Assembly: GCA_015501055.1 (NCBI GenBank)
Contig: JADNYV010000057.1
Location: 62,001 to 126,000, forward strand
Origin: Mucidula mucida
Lineage: Eukaryota; Basidiomycota; Agaricomycetes; Agaricales; Physalacriaceae
Direction of reading: 5' to 3'
DNA length: 64,000 nucleotides
Position numbers and translations under genes: made by a program. Below the pieces are notes generated by a model. It was not told the DNA's origin and made no database searches. It was given only the letters and a program-made list of their open reading frames with translations. Shown here in pieces: positions 52,041 to 62,365 of this stretch (positions within the stretch are counted from its first letter, which is position 1; the number at the start of each line of letters is the position of its first letter).

Positions 52041-52356
52041 ATGTCTTCTGCCCATCGTACTCTTGGTCACTCATTCTATTTTACACTTTCTAAACAAGCA
52101 CATTCGCATGTTATGTCTTGACGGCAATCATTACATGCACGCTGAGCAATGCATATCTTCTTTCTACTGTATTCGCTCGAGCGACATAAGGGCACTCCTA
52201 TGCACAGCACGTCAAGCTACTGTGCAGAAAGCTGAGTACTACCATGCTTGACTCGTCGAGGAGACTGCGCTTCGGCGATTGACAGTCCTTGTCATACGGA
52301 CCAAGTCATTATATATAGTGTAAGGAGTGCTCGCTCTTCACGAGGTAACGAGCATC
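52041..52356. other. Intergenic region
   Basis: No gene seen; a TATATATAG at about 52311-52319 sits roughly 40 bp upstream of the DUF924-like start and may be its TATA box. Confidence 0.4.
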
Positions 52357-53257
52357 ATGTCCGGAGCTGACTTGTCCACAATCTTGACTCCCGCCCTCTT
52401 TAAGGACATCCTCGACTACACGTTTTCCTGGAAAGGACCTGTGGATGTGGAGTGGGCGGGGAAGTTCTTGATGACCGGCGATCCCGACAATACGCCCCAA
52501 GTCTACGACACGGTGCATTTTAGAGCGCTCAAGCCCATGAGCACCCTGCGCCCTACAATTCCTGACCACGTTTCCTGCCCGCGCCTAATGATCTGCACTA
52601 TCCCGAACACGTCCTCGCGCTCATTCTGCTCATCGATCAGGCGCCTCGTATAGCCATGGAATGGACATTGACTGGGTGTATCGCTATTTCGATGTCATGT
52701 CGAAACATTTCGTTAAGTCCCTGCTCGCGAAGGGCGTGTTTCCCGACGCGACGACGCGCTGGACCGCGCTAGGCTACTCCTTTGAAGACGCCATGTTCCG
52801 TAGATTCCTGATGTATGCTCCGTTTTTACATTCGGAGGATGCGGCAGACCATACGCTCGTTGACGATAATTTGGCGCGGATGAGAAAGGAGGTGGAGGCG
52901 TATTCTGGGCAGAGAGATCCTGGTAGGGACACAAGGGAGCGCGATCGGCAGGACGTGTTGCTGTTTGCGCGTATGATCAAGGGCATGGAGAATGGGCAAG
53001 GTCCCCCAAAGACATTCGCAGAGTTCTTTTTCTGGATCATCTTTGACGCGCACTATCCCATTGTTGCAAAGTATGGTCGATACCCATATAGGAACGATGG
53101 GAATGCGAGAAAGTACACGGAGGAGGAGAAGGAGTTTATGAAGTTGACGGACGGGTTTAAGCGCGCTCCGATGATCAAAGAGGAAGTGAAGAGGTTGGCT
53201 GAACATGTGAAGAATGGCACTTGGGAGGAACGGTCTGATCAGCGGCCGCTGAAATAG
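52357..53257 (+). pseudogene. DUF924-family protein, frame broken twice at homopolymers
   Basis: DUF924 proteins are TPR-like helical proteins of unknown function found in bacteria and fungi. MSGADLSTILTPALFKDILD opens frame one. The family signature LALILLIDQAPRIA lies in a second frame, and MDIDWVYRYFDVMSKHF, FLHSEDAADHTLVDDN and the C-terminal hallmark HYPIVAKYGRYPYRN are in a third. No GT-AG intron can connect them: the middle frame has a TGA at 52563 and no acceptor after it. One extra T in the run at 52571-52573 and one extra G at 52658-52659 would make a single continuous frame. Either two one-base deletions inactivated the gene, or the consensus is wrong at both. The rest is intact to the stop at 53255-53257, which favours error. 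Confidence 0.7.
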
Positions 53258-53368
53258 ATAGCAGATTTTGTTGAAGTGCAAGAATCACATGGCGGTGCAG
53301 ATTTGCCGACCTTCCGGATTTGGATACGCATCACCTTCCCTCCTTCGTCTTACCCCGCCTCTTCCCCA

Positions 53369-54886
53369 ATGCTTTCGTACATCAGAGAGCGCAAATACTT
53401 GCAGTCAATATGCGGCGCTCTTGCCAGCGCATATGCTGCGCGGAATTACATCACCGACCGCATCGAGGACGCCCGAGAGAGCATTGAACGGGACAGGGCG
53501 GCAAGAGATTCGTGCGTCACGCGTTTTCTGGTCATCGTGTCCTCGGACTAACGACGGTGCAGCTTGAAAAAACGCTTCAGGCAGAGTCACGAGGATATGG
53601 GCTTCATGGTCATGGCCCTGCTGCCGACACTACACGACCAGATTTCAGAAGGCATGAATGTCGAGGCTGTCATTGAGGAATTGCGGTCAATGAAGGCATC
53701 ATCCTCGACGCCCAGCCTCGATTCGTCCACGACAAGCCTGGCTTCCTCTGTCGCAAGTGTGGACTCTTCAGCGTCGTCATCGTCCAGTCTATCATCCCAT
53801 ACTCCGGCGCCCAAGTCTAAGGCTGCTCTCTGGCATACGATCAAGATAATGACCTTGACTCGCCTTCTTACCACCCTTTATTCATCGACACTCCTTTCGC
53901 TTCTCACGTTGACTCAACTCAGCCTTCTCGCACGGCAACGATACCTTGCAAATGTGTTTCAACAATGTCGAGACGAGCGCCTTCAGGAAAGCATGGACGA
54001 ACAACTCTCCATTGCGTCGTTACTGTTCAAGGGTGGGGAGGGCCTTGAGCAACTCATGTCAGGAAATATGGACGCACTCTTTCCAGACCTAGAAATTGAT
54101 GTGCCAGAGGATGACGGCGCATTTCTCACCTTGAGCTGGTGGCTCGTTCACGAAGGGTGGAGAGATATTGCCCGCCGCGTACGAGCTGCCGTAGAAGAAG
54201 TCCTCGGTGGTACATCACTCCGGGAGGAAATATCACCCACTGATCTCTTCATGAAAGTCAAACAGATACGAAGGCGCATAGAAAAGGGCAGCTCGTTTGA
54301 AGAAGCGATGCTACCACCGACAAACGCGATGACGTTGTATGTGCTCAGCCAGGGTGGCTTTGCCAACGCACCTCCATCTCCCATAGTCCCCGCATCAATA
54401 CACGAGTCAGAGCTTTCTGATTCAGAATTCTCATGGTTGGACTCTGCTTCGCAGTTATCTCTACCTACAGAATCTGTCTCATCGCATAATAATCACGAAG
54501 GCCCCGCAACTCCTCCCGCCCCTCTTCCGGAACCTTTGGTGCCCTTACTCTCCGAAACAAGAACATTGTTTGCTTCACCGAATTGGAGCGCAGTGCTTCG
54601 TCCATCATTAGATGTAGCGATCTCGGTCTGGGAGGCGGACGCGTTAAGTGCGTGGAAGGATAATGGAAATGTTGAGGAGCCGAGGCAGAGTTTTGCCTCT
54701 CTTCTGCCGGCACTGGCGCGTTGGAATATCATGACCCTACCTAGTCCGCTGGTCGATGTGAGTCTTCTCCTCTCCTGCTGGGTCTAATTATTGATTGCAT
54801 GACAGAGAATACTTTCGACGTACGAGCCGATGGCTCTTAGTGCGATCCTCTTTGGACGCTTTGAAGACCACGTTGGGGAACGATGA
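53369..54886 (+). CDS. PEX3: Pex3, peroxisomal membrane biogenesis factor
   Basis: Pex3 is the membrane docking factor for Pex19 and its cargo. The start at 53369 gives MLSYIRERKYLQSICGALAS, a short N-terminal hydrophobic segment, and RNYITDRIEDARESIERDRA. After an intron (53516-53564) comes RFRQSHEDMGFMVMALLPTL, the most conserved Pex3 region, then a Ser-rich insert (about 53695-53810) and LWHTIKIMTLTRLLTTLYSS, TLLSLLTLTQLSLLARQRYL, the Pex3 helical core. FLTLSWWLVHEGWRDIARRV follows. The last exon after an intron (about 54758-54806) ends SAILFGRFEDHVGER at 54886. Domain order and length of about 450 residues fit Pex3. Confidence 0.88.
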
Positions 54887-55226
54887 TAGTTGCTCATCTC
54901 TGTTCAAGTGTTTTTTTCATACGTACTAATATTTCTGTATCTCTTAGTATCTGCAATGACATCGCTATCTCCTTGGTTTTGCGTGCCGTGTACCTTCAAG
55001 CTTCAAGGTTACACTTCCGCTCGATGGTAGCCAAATATGATCTGGTTGCACGCAGCATTGTTGTTACCCTTCGCGTTTAGACTAAGCGCGGCAACCCTTC
55101 TCAGACTTCTTTTGAACTTGGTCTTGGACTTGTCAATCTGATTCTGACCAACGCCGTGTTCATATATTGAAGCCTCTACTTCACCTTTGTCGAACTTCGG
55201 AACGTTGTTGATCTCAGCTGTCAACG

Positions 55227-55511
55227 ATGTCCGAACCAATCCCCCTACACTACGACAACCGACCTCCTTTACCCTTTGAGGTGATGATGCTTCTTACTGA
55301 CCTCCGGGCTGGTTCAACCTTTATCACTGATTCTGCAGGTCGAGATTTTCAAGGCGGCGCTCTCTATAGTGACGCTTCGCACGCACATACGTACTCGACG
55401 CAGTTGCTGCCCATATTTGATCGAGGTCTTCTTCGACGGCAGGAAGGATCCCCGTGCTCATCACCGTGCGACATACTATGCAGATTACAGACGTTGTTTC
55501 GCGTAGCGTAA
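55227..55511 (+). CDS. Small hypothetical protein, weakly supported
   Basis: An ATG at 55227 opens MSEPIPLHYDNRPPLPFE. Removing a 62 nt GT-AG intron (55281-55342) continues VEIFKAALSIVTLRTHIRT, then RRSCCPYLIEVFFDGRKDPR and a stop at 55509-55511, giving about 75 residues. I know no relatives. It could be a truncated gene or a chance frame; the usable splice signals are the only support. 54887-55226 upstream has no gene. Confidence 0.3.
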   Translation: MSEPIPLHYDNRPPLPFEVMMLLTDLRAGSTFITDSAGRDFQGGALYSDASHAHTYSTQLLPIFDRGLLRRQEGSPCSSPCDILCRLQTLFRVA

Positions 55512-55717
55512 CTTACGAGGAGAAGGCCTATCAGACCACATGATTATATGGTTGGAGCCGTCGTACACCACTGATACTCAAATTGCAAGAGAAGAAAGTC
55601 GTCACGAATGTAATGATCGGGACGGCGACGAGATTAGATTCTGGTTCTTATTCAAACGATGCTGGAGTTCTTGGGGAGCTAGGAAGGATACATACACTAA
55701 TGACACTTCCCACACAT

Positions 55718-55801
55718 GGCTACCTAGCGCAATGGTAGCGCGTTTGGCTTCGATTGTTAGACGGCACCAAAAGGTTGCAGGTTCGAGTCCTGCGGTGGTC
55801 A
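55718..55801 (+). tRNA. tRNA-Arg(TCG) with a 12 nt intron
   Basis: A full cloverleaf is seen: acceptor GGCTACC pairing with GGTGGTC (two G-T pairs), D arm GCGC-AATGGTA-GCGC, anticodon stem TTTGG/CCAAA, and T arm GCAGG-TTCGAGT-CCTGC, with discriminator A at 55801. The anticodon TCG (55750-55752) reads CGA arginine codons. Twelve bases (55754-55765) sit between positions 37 and 38, the standard place for nuclear tRNA introns. The D arm and the variable region resemble those of tRNA-Trp, but the anticodon position fixes the call. Confidence 0.85.
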
Positions 55802-55822
55802 ATCGGCGAACTAGGACACGTA

Positions 55823-55827
55823 TTTTT
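55823..55827 (+). terminator. Pol III terminator of the tRNA gene
   Basis: A TTTTT run starts 21 bp after the mature tRNA 3' end, the standard RNA polymerase III stop signal on the coding strand. Confidence 0.75.
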
Positions 55828-56786
55828 CTTTTATTTCGGGCTGTAATAGGTAGGGTGGCACAGTTTGCCTTCCCGGTAACCCGGTTCCGGGGACTGGGGG
55901 TGTGAGTAAGAGTATCGATTCGGATTAGGGTTGTGCAAAAAACCTCTGGGGATGGTATACAAGTTAAAACGATATTTTACCACCCCCTCCCGTAAGGGCT
56001 GGTTCTTCAAACCGGTACTCAGACCGTTTTTTGACCTAGCACATGACAAATCATGGCCACAGTTCTTTCCTCAGCCATGTCTTGTACAGTTAAGGCCCCC
56101 TCTACACAGTGCTTCTGCACTGAATTCTAGCTAATGACAGTTGACTGCAATACTTATGCTTTGATCTGTATGTGAGTTCAGACACCAAATACTTGCATTA
56201 GGACGGCCAAAAAAACCCCAACTAACGAGGATGAGGGCGAGTCATATGCAGGTAAACACCCTTGGTTTTCTGCTGTAAAAAAACAGGTAAATTACCTGCT
56301 CAAACCGACATGTAGCAAAAACCTAGGATTTACTCCACTACCCTACAGTAAGCCTTCCGGGGTAGATCATTCAGAATCCAGATTGTGAAAGAGTGGATAC
56401 CACACGTAATGTGGTGTCGCGCAGCTCATCGTTGCCTCCGATTTTCCCAACAGTGTCAGCATTGAAACCTATACCCGAGCCTTGGCTAGTACCGTATTGG
56501 TACTATTGCTTTTAAACTGCAGTGGATGCGGCCAAAACAAGTTCAGATTCAAGATCCCCATGACATGCCAAAGTGTCATTAATCTTCATGTACAAGTCAC
56601 ACGACACTCATAAGTAGTAGATATTGATAGCTGGAGTATGATATACAACGTATCCTCTGGCGGCTTACTGTACTTATTCTGTACTTATTCTGTACACTTC
56701 GCACAAGGTATCAAGAAAAACACTCGCTATGTCGAACGTCCGGGTATCGAAAATATGATAGCAGAAAACAGCTAGAAAAAAAGCAC
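55828..56786. other. Gene-free region with short AT-rich repeats
   Basis: About 1 kb without genes. It includes several A runs (for example near 55938 and 56276) and a small tandem repeat at about 56669-56697, where CTGTACTTATT occurs twice, followed by a partial third unit. Retroelements often insert beside Pol III genes, so it may be an old insertion, but I see no LTR ends or coding remnants. Confidence 0.4.
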
Positions 56787-58322
56787 TCAGCCGACCGTAG
56801 CACTCCAGAAGTAAAGACGCACAATATCAGATACAAACCCAACACTCAATATCCCATTCATAATCTGCCGATGTGCCCTCAACACATGCGGATCCTGCAC
56901 GACGCGCTCCGGACCAAACATCGGCGGCCTCACAAGCGCCACAGCGCCCTGCTCCCTCCGCGGCGGCGCCCCCGAAATCGCCTTGACCTCCCCCGAATAC
57001 GAGCCGTCCGCCGAGTTGAACACCAGGCCCATCGGCACCTCGCGCATCGCCGACCGCACGCGACCCACGTACGCCTCCGCCTCCTCGTCGACCTGCCGCA
57101 GCTCCCACGTGTGCAGCTGCACGGCATCGCGCGCGAATACCTGGCTGCAGAACCCCTGGAAGGACGCGTAGATTGCCGTCACGCCCATGTGGAAGATCGG
57201 CACGCTGAAAAGGCGCCACGCGCGGTTGAGGCGCGGTGGGGGGATGAAGGCGATCATGAGGGCGGCGATGGCGACGGACGTTATGAAAAACAGGATTCCT
57301 GTGATGTACCTATGAGGGATTAGGTGTAAGTGGTGTCTGCGGCGGTACAACATACGGCTCACCAGAGCACTTGTTTGGGCAGATTGATGTTGGGAAGGGA
57401 GTAGGCGAGAAAACGCGGCAAGGTATCGTTCTCCAGAGAGAAATAGACCTCTTTGTATACCGGCAGAAACTGCGAAACGTTGAGCAATTGAGCAGACACG
57501 ACAAAAAGAAACGTTTACCAAGTCGGGGTGACAGCTAGTCTCCAGGCCTTTTATCAGTCTTTCGCGCAGGTCGGCCTCCAGAAGAAGCTCCTTTGGTGAT
57601 CCCGGAACGAGGAATGTAGAAATGACATGCATGCACTCTTTGCGAAGTTCGACATCGTTGAATGTGCTATCGACTTTGGATAACGGCGGGAGAGGTGAGA
57701 TGGGGATCGCGTCCGACACCACAGGGATAGACCATGCGGGGCGTTTTGAGTGAAGAGAGTTGGCGGCTGAGGATATAGAGGATATAGATGCGTTCCGGAT
57801 CATCCCAGGATTTCCAACGCGTTGTCGATAGTCCTATACAATCAAATCGTTAAACGGCCACACGCACATAGGAGTAAGAGAAAACGCACATTGAACCAGA
57901 CGATGAATTGCAACTGCTCGATAGAGACCTCCTGTGAAGCACGCGCGTAAGTGGGCGATCTCGCGACATCTCGCAGGCGGCTTACTCGGTATACCAGATA
58001 CAGCTCAAAATCCGGCAAGCTACACAGGAGTAAGTCGTCAACCACTCTACCAAGGAGCGCATTGCATACCTGATAGGACTGCACGTTTTCCCACTTAGTA
58101 TTTCAGCTAGGAGAAGCAGATGAACATCTGGCAAAAGAACTGCTCCAGGAAATGAAGTCGCTCACCGAGAGTGATCCCGCCCATACGCCGTACATTCAAT
58201 TTCTGCGCCCATGGATGCAGAGACGCTAGATAATCGTCAGCGACGACGCGCCGCCGTTTCCGCCTCGAACTCCCGTGCTCCGAGTGGTGAGTTCGTGGCA
58301 TCTTCTCCTCACGAATCGCCAT
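56787..58322 (-). CDS. RGS-domain membrane protein, Rax1-like
   Basis: RGS proteins speed GTP hydrolysis on G-alpha subunits; Rax1-type proteins add transmembrane helices and, in yeast, act in bud-site selection. The start at 58322 (or 58301) gives MAIREEKMPRTHHSEH and a basic patch (SSRRKRRRVV). Small exons then give MGGITLGEILSGKTCSPI and SLPDFELYLVYREVSIEQLQ plus FIVWFN, the opening RGS helices. Later, ECMHVISTFLVPGSPKELLL and LRERLIKGLETSCHPDL give the rest of the RGS fold. At least two hydrophobic helices follow (YITGILFFITSVAIAALMIA and FSVPIFHMGVTAIYASF), then a cytosolic segment and a final hydrophobic stretch, MNGILSVGFVSDIVRLYFW. Introns lie at about 57309-57361, 57468-57518, 57838-57890, 57930-57985, 58021-58071 and 58109-58167. 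Confidence 0.83.
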
Positions 58323-58873
58323 CAGCCAGTATATATTATACGCTCAGGATGTGCACCGCGTGAAAAAAGAAGCTCTAGGGCTGTGCTGAACCTGCATGAT
58401 GGAAAAAAGAAATGTTCGTGCCCTTTTCTAGACCTGAACCTCGTCTACGGAACCAATAACAGGATCCGCACGCGTTGTCGTGGAACGCATGTGCAAATCA
58501 CATCAAGGCAGCAATAGGACGCGTTGGATATCGAGCATTGCAGTCTACAGACAGCGCGTTTCTGCGCTACATGTACAACTCAGCATCGAGGTCAGGGAAA
58601 GATAATCGTCGTGGTAGCAACAAGTTAACAAGATCAACGCAATCGTGCGTCACAGCGCCAACGATCCAACCCGGTGTTCTCCGGTGTTGTCTAATTTAAG
58701 TTTTCAAGCTCAGAGGGTAATCCACGAATGTTTACTGAAATCAAATACTAAGATACGAGATAGAAACCTCCAAAGATGAATTGACTAGAGTGTTGAATAA
58801 AGTAGCTGTAGTAGTTGTAGTACAAAATGATGTACAAAGCACGTCCTCTCCAATAGTATATGATCTACAACAA
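58323..58873. other. Intergenic region
   Basis: No gene seen between the RGS gene start and the coiled-coil gene 3' end. Open frames are short and featureless. Confidence 0.4.
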
Positions 58874-61800
58874 TCAATAAAAATCGCCTCTCTGAGTCCG
58901 CTCCAGGAAACCTGACTCGTCGACCCGGGTGGGACTCCCAAAGAACGAATCCGGAGGGGGAAAAGAAGCCTCGCTCATACCCGTCGCAGCAGTCCAGTGC
59001 GAGAGACCAGGTATCGGCATGATACCATAAGATGAACTCTTGTCTTCCTGTTCCCGTTCCCGTTCCCTGCTGTCTGTGCTCGACGCGCCAGGCGACACAC
59101 CCGCATCCGACGACCCACCTGACGTCGTCGGCCCAAGCCTGAAATTTTGTACCCTCCGGCTCAAGGCTTGCAGCACAGAGCCTCGATCAGGCCAGGCAGC
59201 ATCCCGTCGGGGAGTATCGGCGGCCGCCACGCTATCTTCAGCTGCCTGAGAAATGTACGTTGAATGTATGGAAGAATCTGAAAGTCCACGGCGTCGCAGC
59301 TTGTGCTCAAGCAGCGGCCCAAGATAATCAGGCTCCTCCGACTCTTGGTCCTCCCGTGTAGGCGTTTGCTGAATGTCAAGAATAGCATCCACATTCCTCG
59401 ACATCCGATTCGCAGAGCGAGCCGCAGCGTGAGTTCGTCGCAAGCCTGGAGATTCTGCAGATGGCATCGTCGATTGAACCCTACGAGGCCCTTTGGGCAC
59501 CACTACCCAAGGGTCGGGTGTACTCGAACGAGGGGCACCAGCAAAGATGCCCATCACGCCTTGCGCAGAAGACGTGCTGGCCTGTGGCGCACTAGGACCG
59601 GGCCGAGATGGATGAGCGGAAGATGTGCTCGTAACGGCGCGCCCAACACCCGCACCGGAAAATTCCACGTTCACGGTCGTCGCAGATGCTGAGAGTGCAG
59701 GTCCCAGCTTCGGCACAAAGCGTGCAGGTCGAGCAGGTCCTTTGGCGCTCACAGACCTCATGAGGGCTGACGCCCCTCCTACACCATTCTCAGGGCGGAC
59801 ACTCGCAGATCCAAACAATTTCGAAATGGGTGCCATCCATCCTGCAGCAGCAACGTTGTTCTCCGCACCCCGCTCCTTGCCAACCAAAACGTCCGATTTT
59901 GAAGGATCCAAAGCCATCTCGCTGACTTTTGGGGCGATAGACGGGTCCAGTATGATCTCGTTTAGCGTAACCCGCATCTGGCCCATTTCAGTGAAAATAT
60001 CCCGGAAAAGCTTCAATAACGCGCGAAGATCTCTGCGATTACACGTCGTGACTAGCTTCTCATCCTCAAGGAAAGCGCGAAAATGAACGCGGAGGGCAGC
60101 AGCCTCAGAAAGGACGTTGTTAATTGTGGAACGTGAGAGATGGGCAACATCTGCACCGCGAAGATGCTGTCGTTTCAGGCGGCTGGTCAGAGTGAACGCG
60201 TCGGCCTGTTGTAATCGATTTAATAGCGAAACAACGCGCTCAATGAGCTGCGCCATATTGGAGGATGACTCTGAATACGACGAGGAGTCTGAGCGTGGAT
60301 CGAGAGGGGACGGAGATGCAGACAAGAGACTACGATCAGATACGGGATCAGTCTGAACACCACGAGATCGACTGAGGAGGAGGAGAGGCTTGTTTCCTTT
60401 AGTAAATTCGACTGGTACGTCCTGGTCGCCATCATCAGCGACCTCAATTTGATACGGAGATATTGGGCGACGGGGCTGAGGCTGAATGGGATTAAATGAA
60501 GACCATTTGGACTCTGACTCGGTAGGCGATAGTGGTCGCACATGAGATTCTGGGGTGAGTAGATCCTGTAGTTTCGGAGTCAACTCCTAAGGTTTTAGGG
60601 CAGACCAGGAAGAAAGCGTACATATGGTTTTCGGAACTTTCTTTCCATGCTTGATCCTCGCCCAGATTTACCGGTCGTCTGTTCCTTCAGAACAGATGAG
60701 GGCATGCTTCCAGAATGGAAATGCTGCCTAAACGTCGGAGTTCGAGGCGTCGCAGCTATGCTTTGGCTGAGTGCGACGGTACAACATCATCGAAAATGCG
60801 ACTTACCACCAGAACGTGATGGAGCATTGGCGCGATATTCCTCTACCTCTTCTTGTAACGCGTGTATTTCTTCCCGTGACTCGGCAAGAAAGTGTTGAAG
60901 TTCTGCTGTGTCTCTCTTGAGAACCTCGTTGTCATCCATGAGGGACTCCAGAACTTTGGTTAGCTCCGTCTGCTCAGGTGCGACTGATGGACTCAAGGAC
61001 CGTTGCAAGGCTTCCAGCTGAGAGCGAGCATCCTGAAGTATAGATTCGGAGGACTCCAATCGATGCATCCTCTTCTCTGCAAGATCATCTTGGAGGCGTC
61101 GAACGTCTGCTTGTAAGCGTGCTGGAAAAGGTATCTTAGATATTACTGAAAGACGTAAAAAACTATGAACACACAAGTCTTGTCCTTCAACGCTGCAAAG
61201 CGAGACTCTGCGACGCGCGCGCGATGTGACTCAAAATCCCTTTCCTGTTGCATGTCGTCCCTTTCCTTCATGGCTGCAGACATACGAGTCTCCCATTTAA
61301 CCGAACGAGCATGATGAGCGCTAAGCCGAGACACAGTCGTTTTGGTTTCTTGAAGTTCTTGAAGAATGGTCTTGTTGGATACTTCGGTGACTTCGTTGTT
61401 GACGAGAGCTTGAGTTAGGCGCTGCAGTGATTTGTTGAATGAGATGAACAAGTTGTCAAGGAGTGAACCGCACCTTCTCGAGCGCATCTCTTTCCCGGCC
61501 GATTTCCACCAATCTTCTCTCCATTTCCTCCTGGGGCGACAACTCATCGTCATAGTCGAGAGCCTCGCTTCTCTGCCGACGTTTCTGTGCATATTAGCAT
61601 GTCTATAGCATGCGGGATACTGGCCCATACCTGCTGCCGGACGTATCGTTCATGGCGCTGCAGCAAGGCTTGCCCGACCTCTACGGTGACACGTCAGTAC
61701 TGCTTTTTGCGAGAGATAGAACGCACCAGCGCTCAGAATCAATCGACTCTCCAATCTGGATTTCATGTTTAGCCATGCCGTCATATTCTCGCAATTCTCT

Positions 61801-61964
61801 CGGCCACAACAACATGTCAAGAGCGACGGTGGTTCTGGTGACGGAACCCGAGAGAAGTTGGCTAATGCCGCTGTGAGGTCGTCGATGGTGTTCCCCACAT
61901 TCGTTATGGGTGAATCGGGCGTTGTTGGACGCGAAGAGGAGTGCTCATGGCCAGACATGGGCAT
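58874..61964 (-). CDS. Long coiled-coil protein with a conserved N-terminal Cys motif
   Basis: I cannot name this protein. The start at 61964 (MPMSGHEHSSSRPTTP, or the ATG two codons later) is followed by LTCCCGRENCENMTAWLNMK, a Cys-rich motif that I associate with conserved fungal coiled-coil proteins. Long heptad-rich segments come next (DDELSPQEEMERRLVEIGRE, LQADVRRLQDDLAEKRMHRL, DTAELQHFLAESREEIHALQ). Then there is a low-complexity stretch and a second conserved helical block: VVSLLNRLQQADAFTLTSRL, then RDLRALLKLFRDIFTEMGQM and RVTLNEIILDPSIAPKVSEM. The C-terminal 300 residues are Ser/Pro-rich and end ERTQRGDFY at 58874. Introns lie at about 61576-61625, 61434-61492, 61112-61170 and 60587-60800. 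A scaffold role is plausible but unproven. Confidence 0.75.
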
Positions 61965-62365
61965 GGGGGTAGTGAAGCGAAAAAGATAAAGGAGAGGACA
62001 GAAATGCTAGTGATTTCTTGAATGTGCCGCTAAATGGACGAGTAGAAGTAGTAGTGCTGATGGTGGTTTGTTACAAAGTCTTGCATTGTCTATTTCCATC
62101 CATCTACCGATCGAGTGATGGCATATTCTTTGACTAGGAGAATTCACCGAGATCCATAGCCCTCGCGTCGTCTTGACACACAGAGTAATTGATCATTCAT
62201 AGGGAATGCCTGATATAAGAGTATCTACCAGCGAGTTATTATGAAGTCTTGCGTTCGTCCTCTCCCAGTCATTACTTCTTTCGACTGCTAAATTTATTAG
62301 TGTCAACCGGATACTCTCATAATCGTGTCCATACCTCTATTATATGAACCCCGTCACTCGAACAT
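61965..62365. other. Intergenic region between two convergent or tandem genes
   Basis: About 400 bp with no gene or notable motif. It must contain the promoter of the coiled-coil gene. Confidence 0.4.

Noticed and set aside
56871..57323. 150-codon His/Arg-rich plus-strand frame
   Set aside because: It is antisense to the last exons of the RGS membrane protein, which has the conserved sequence and splice logic.
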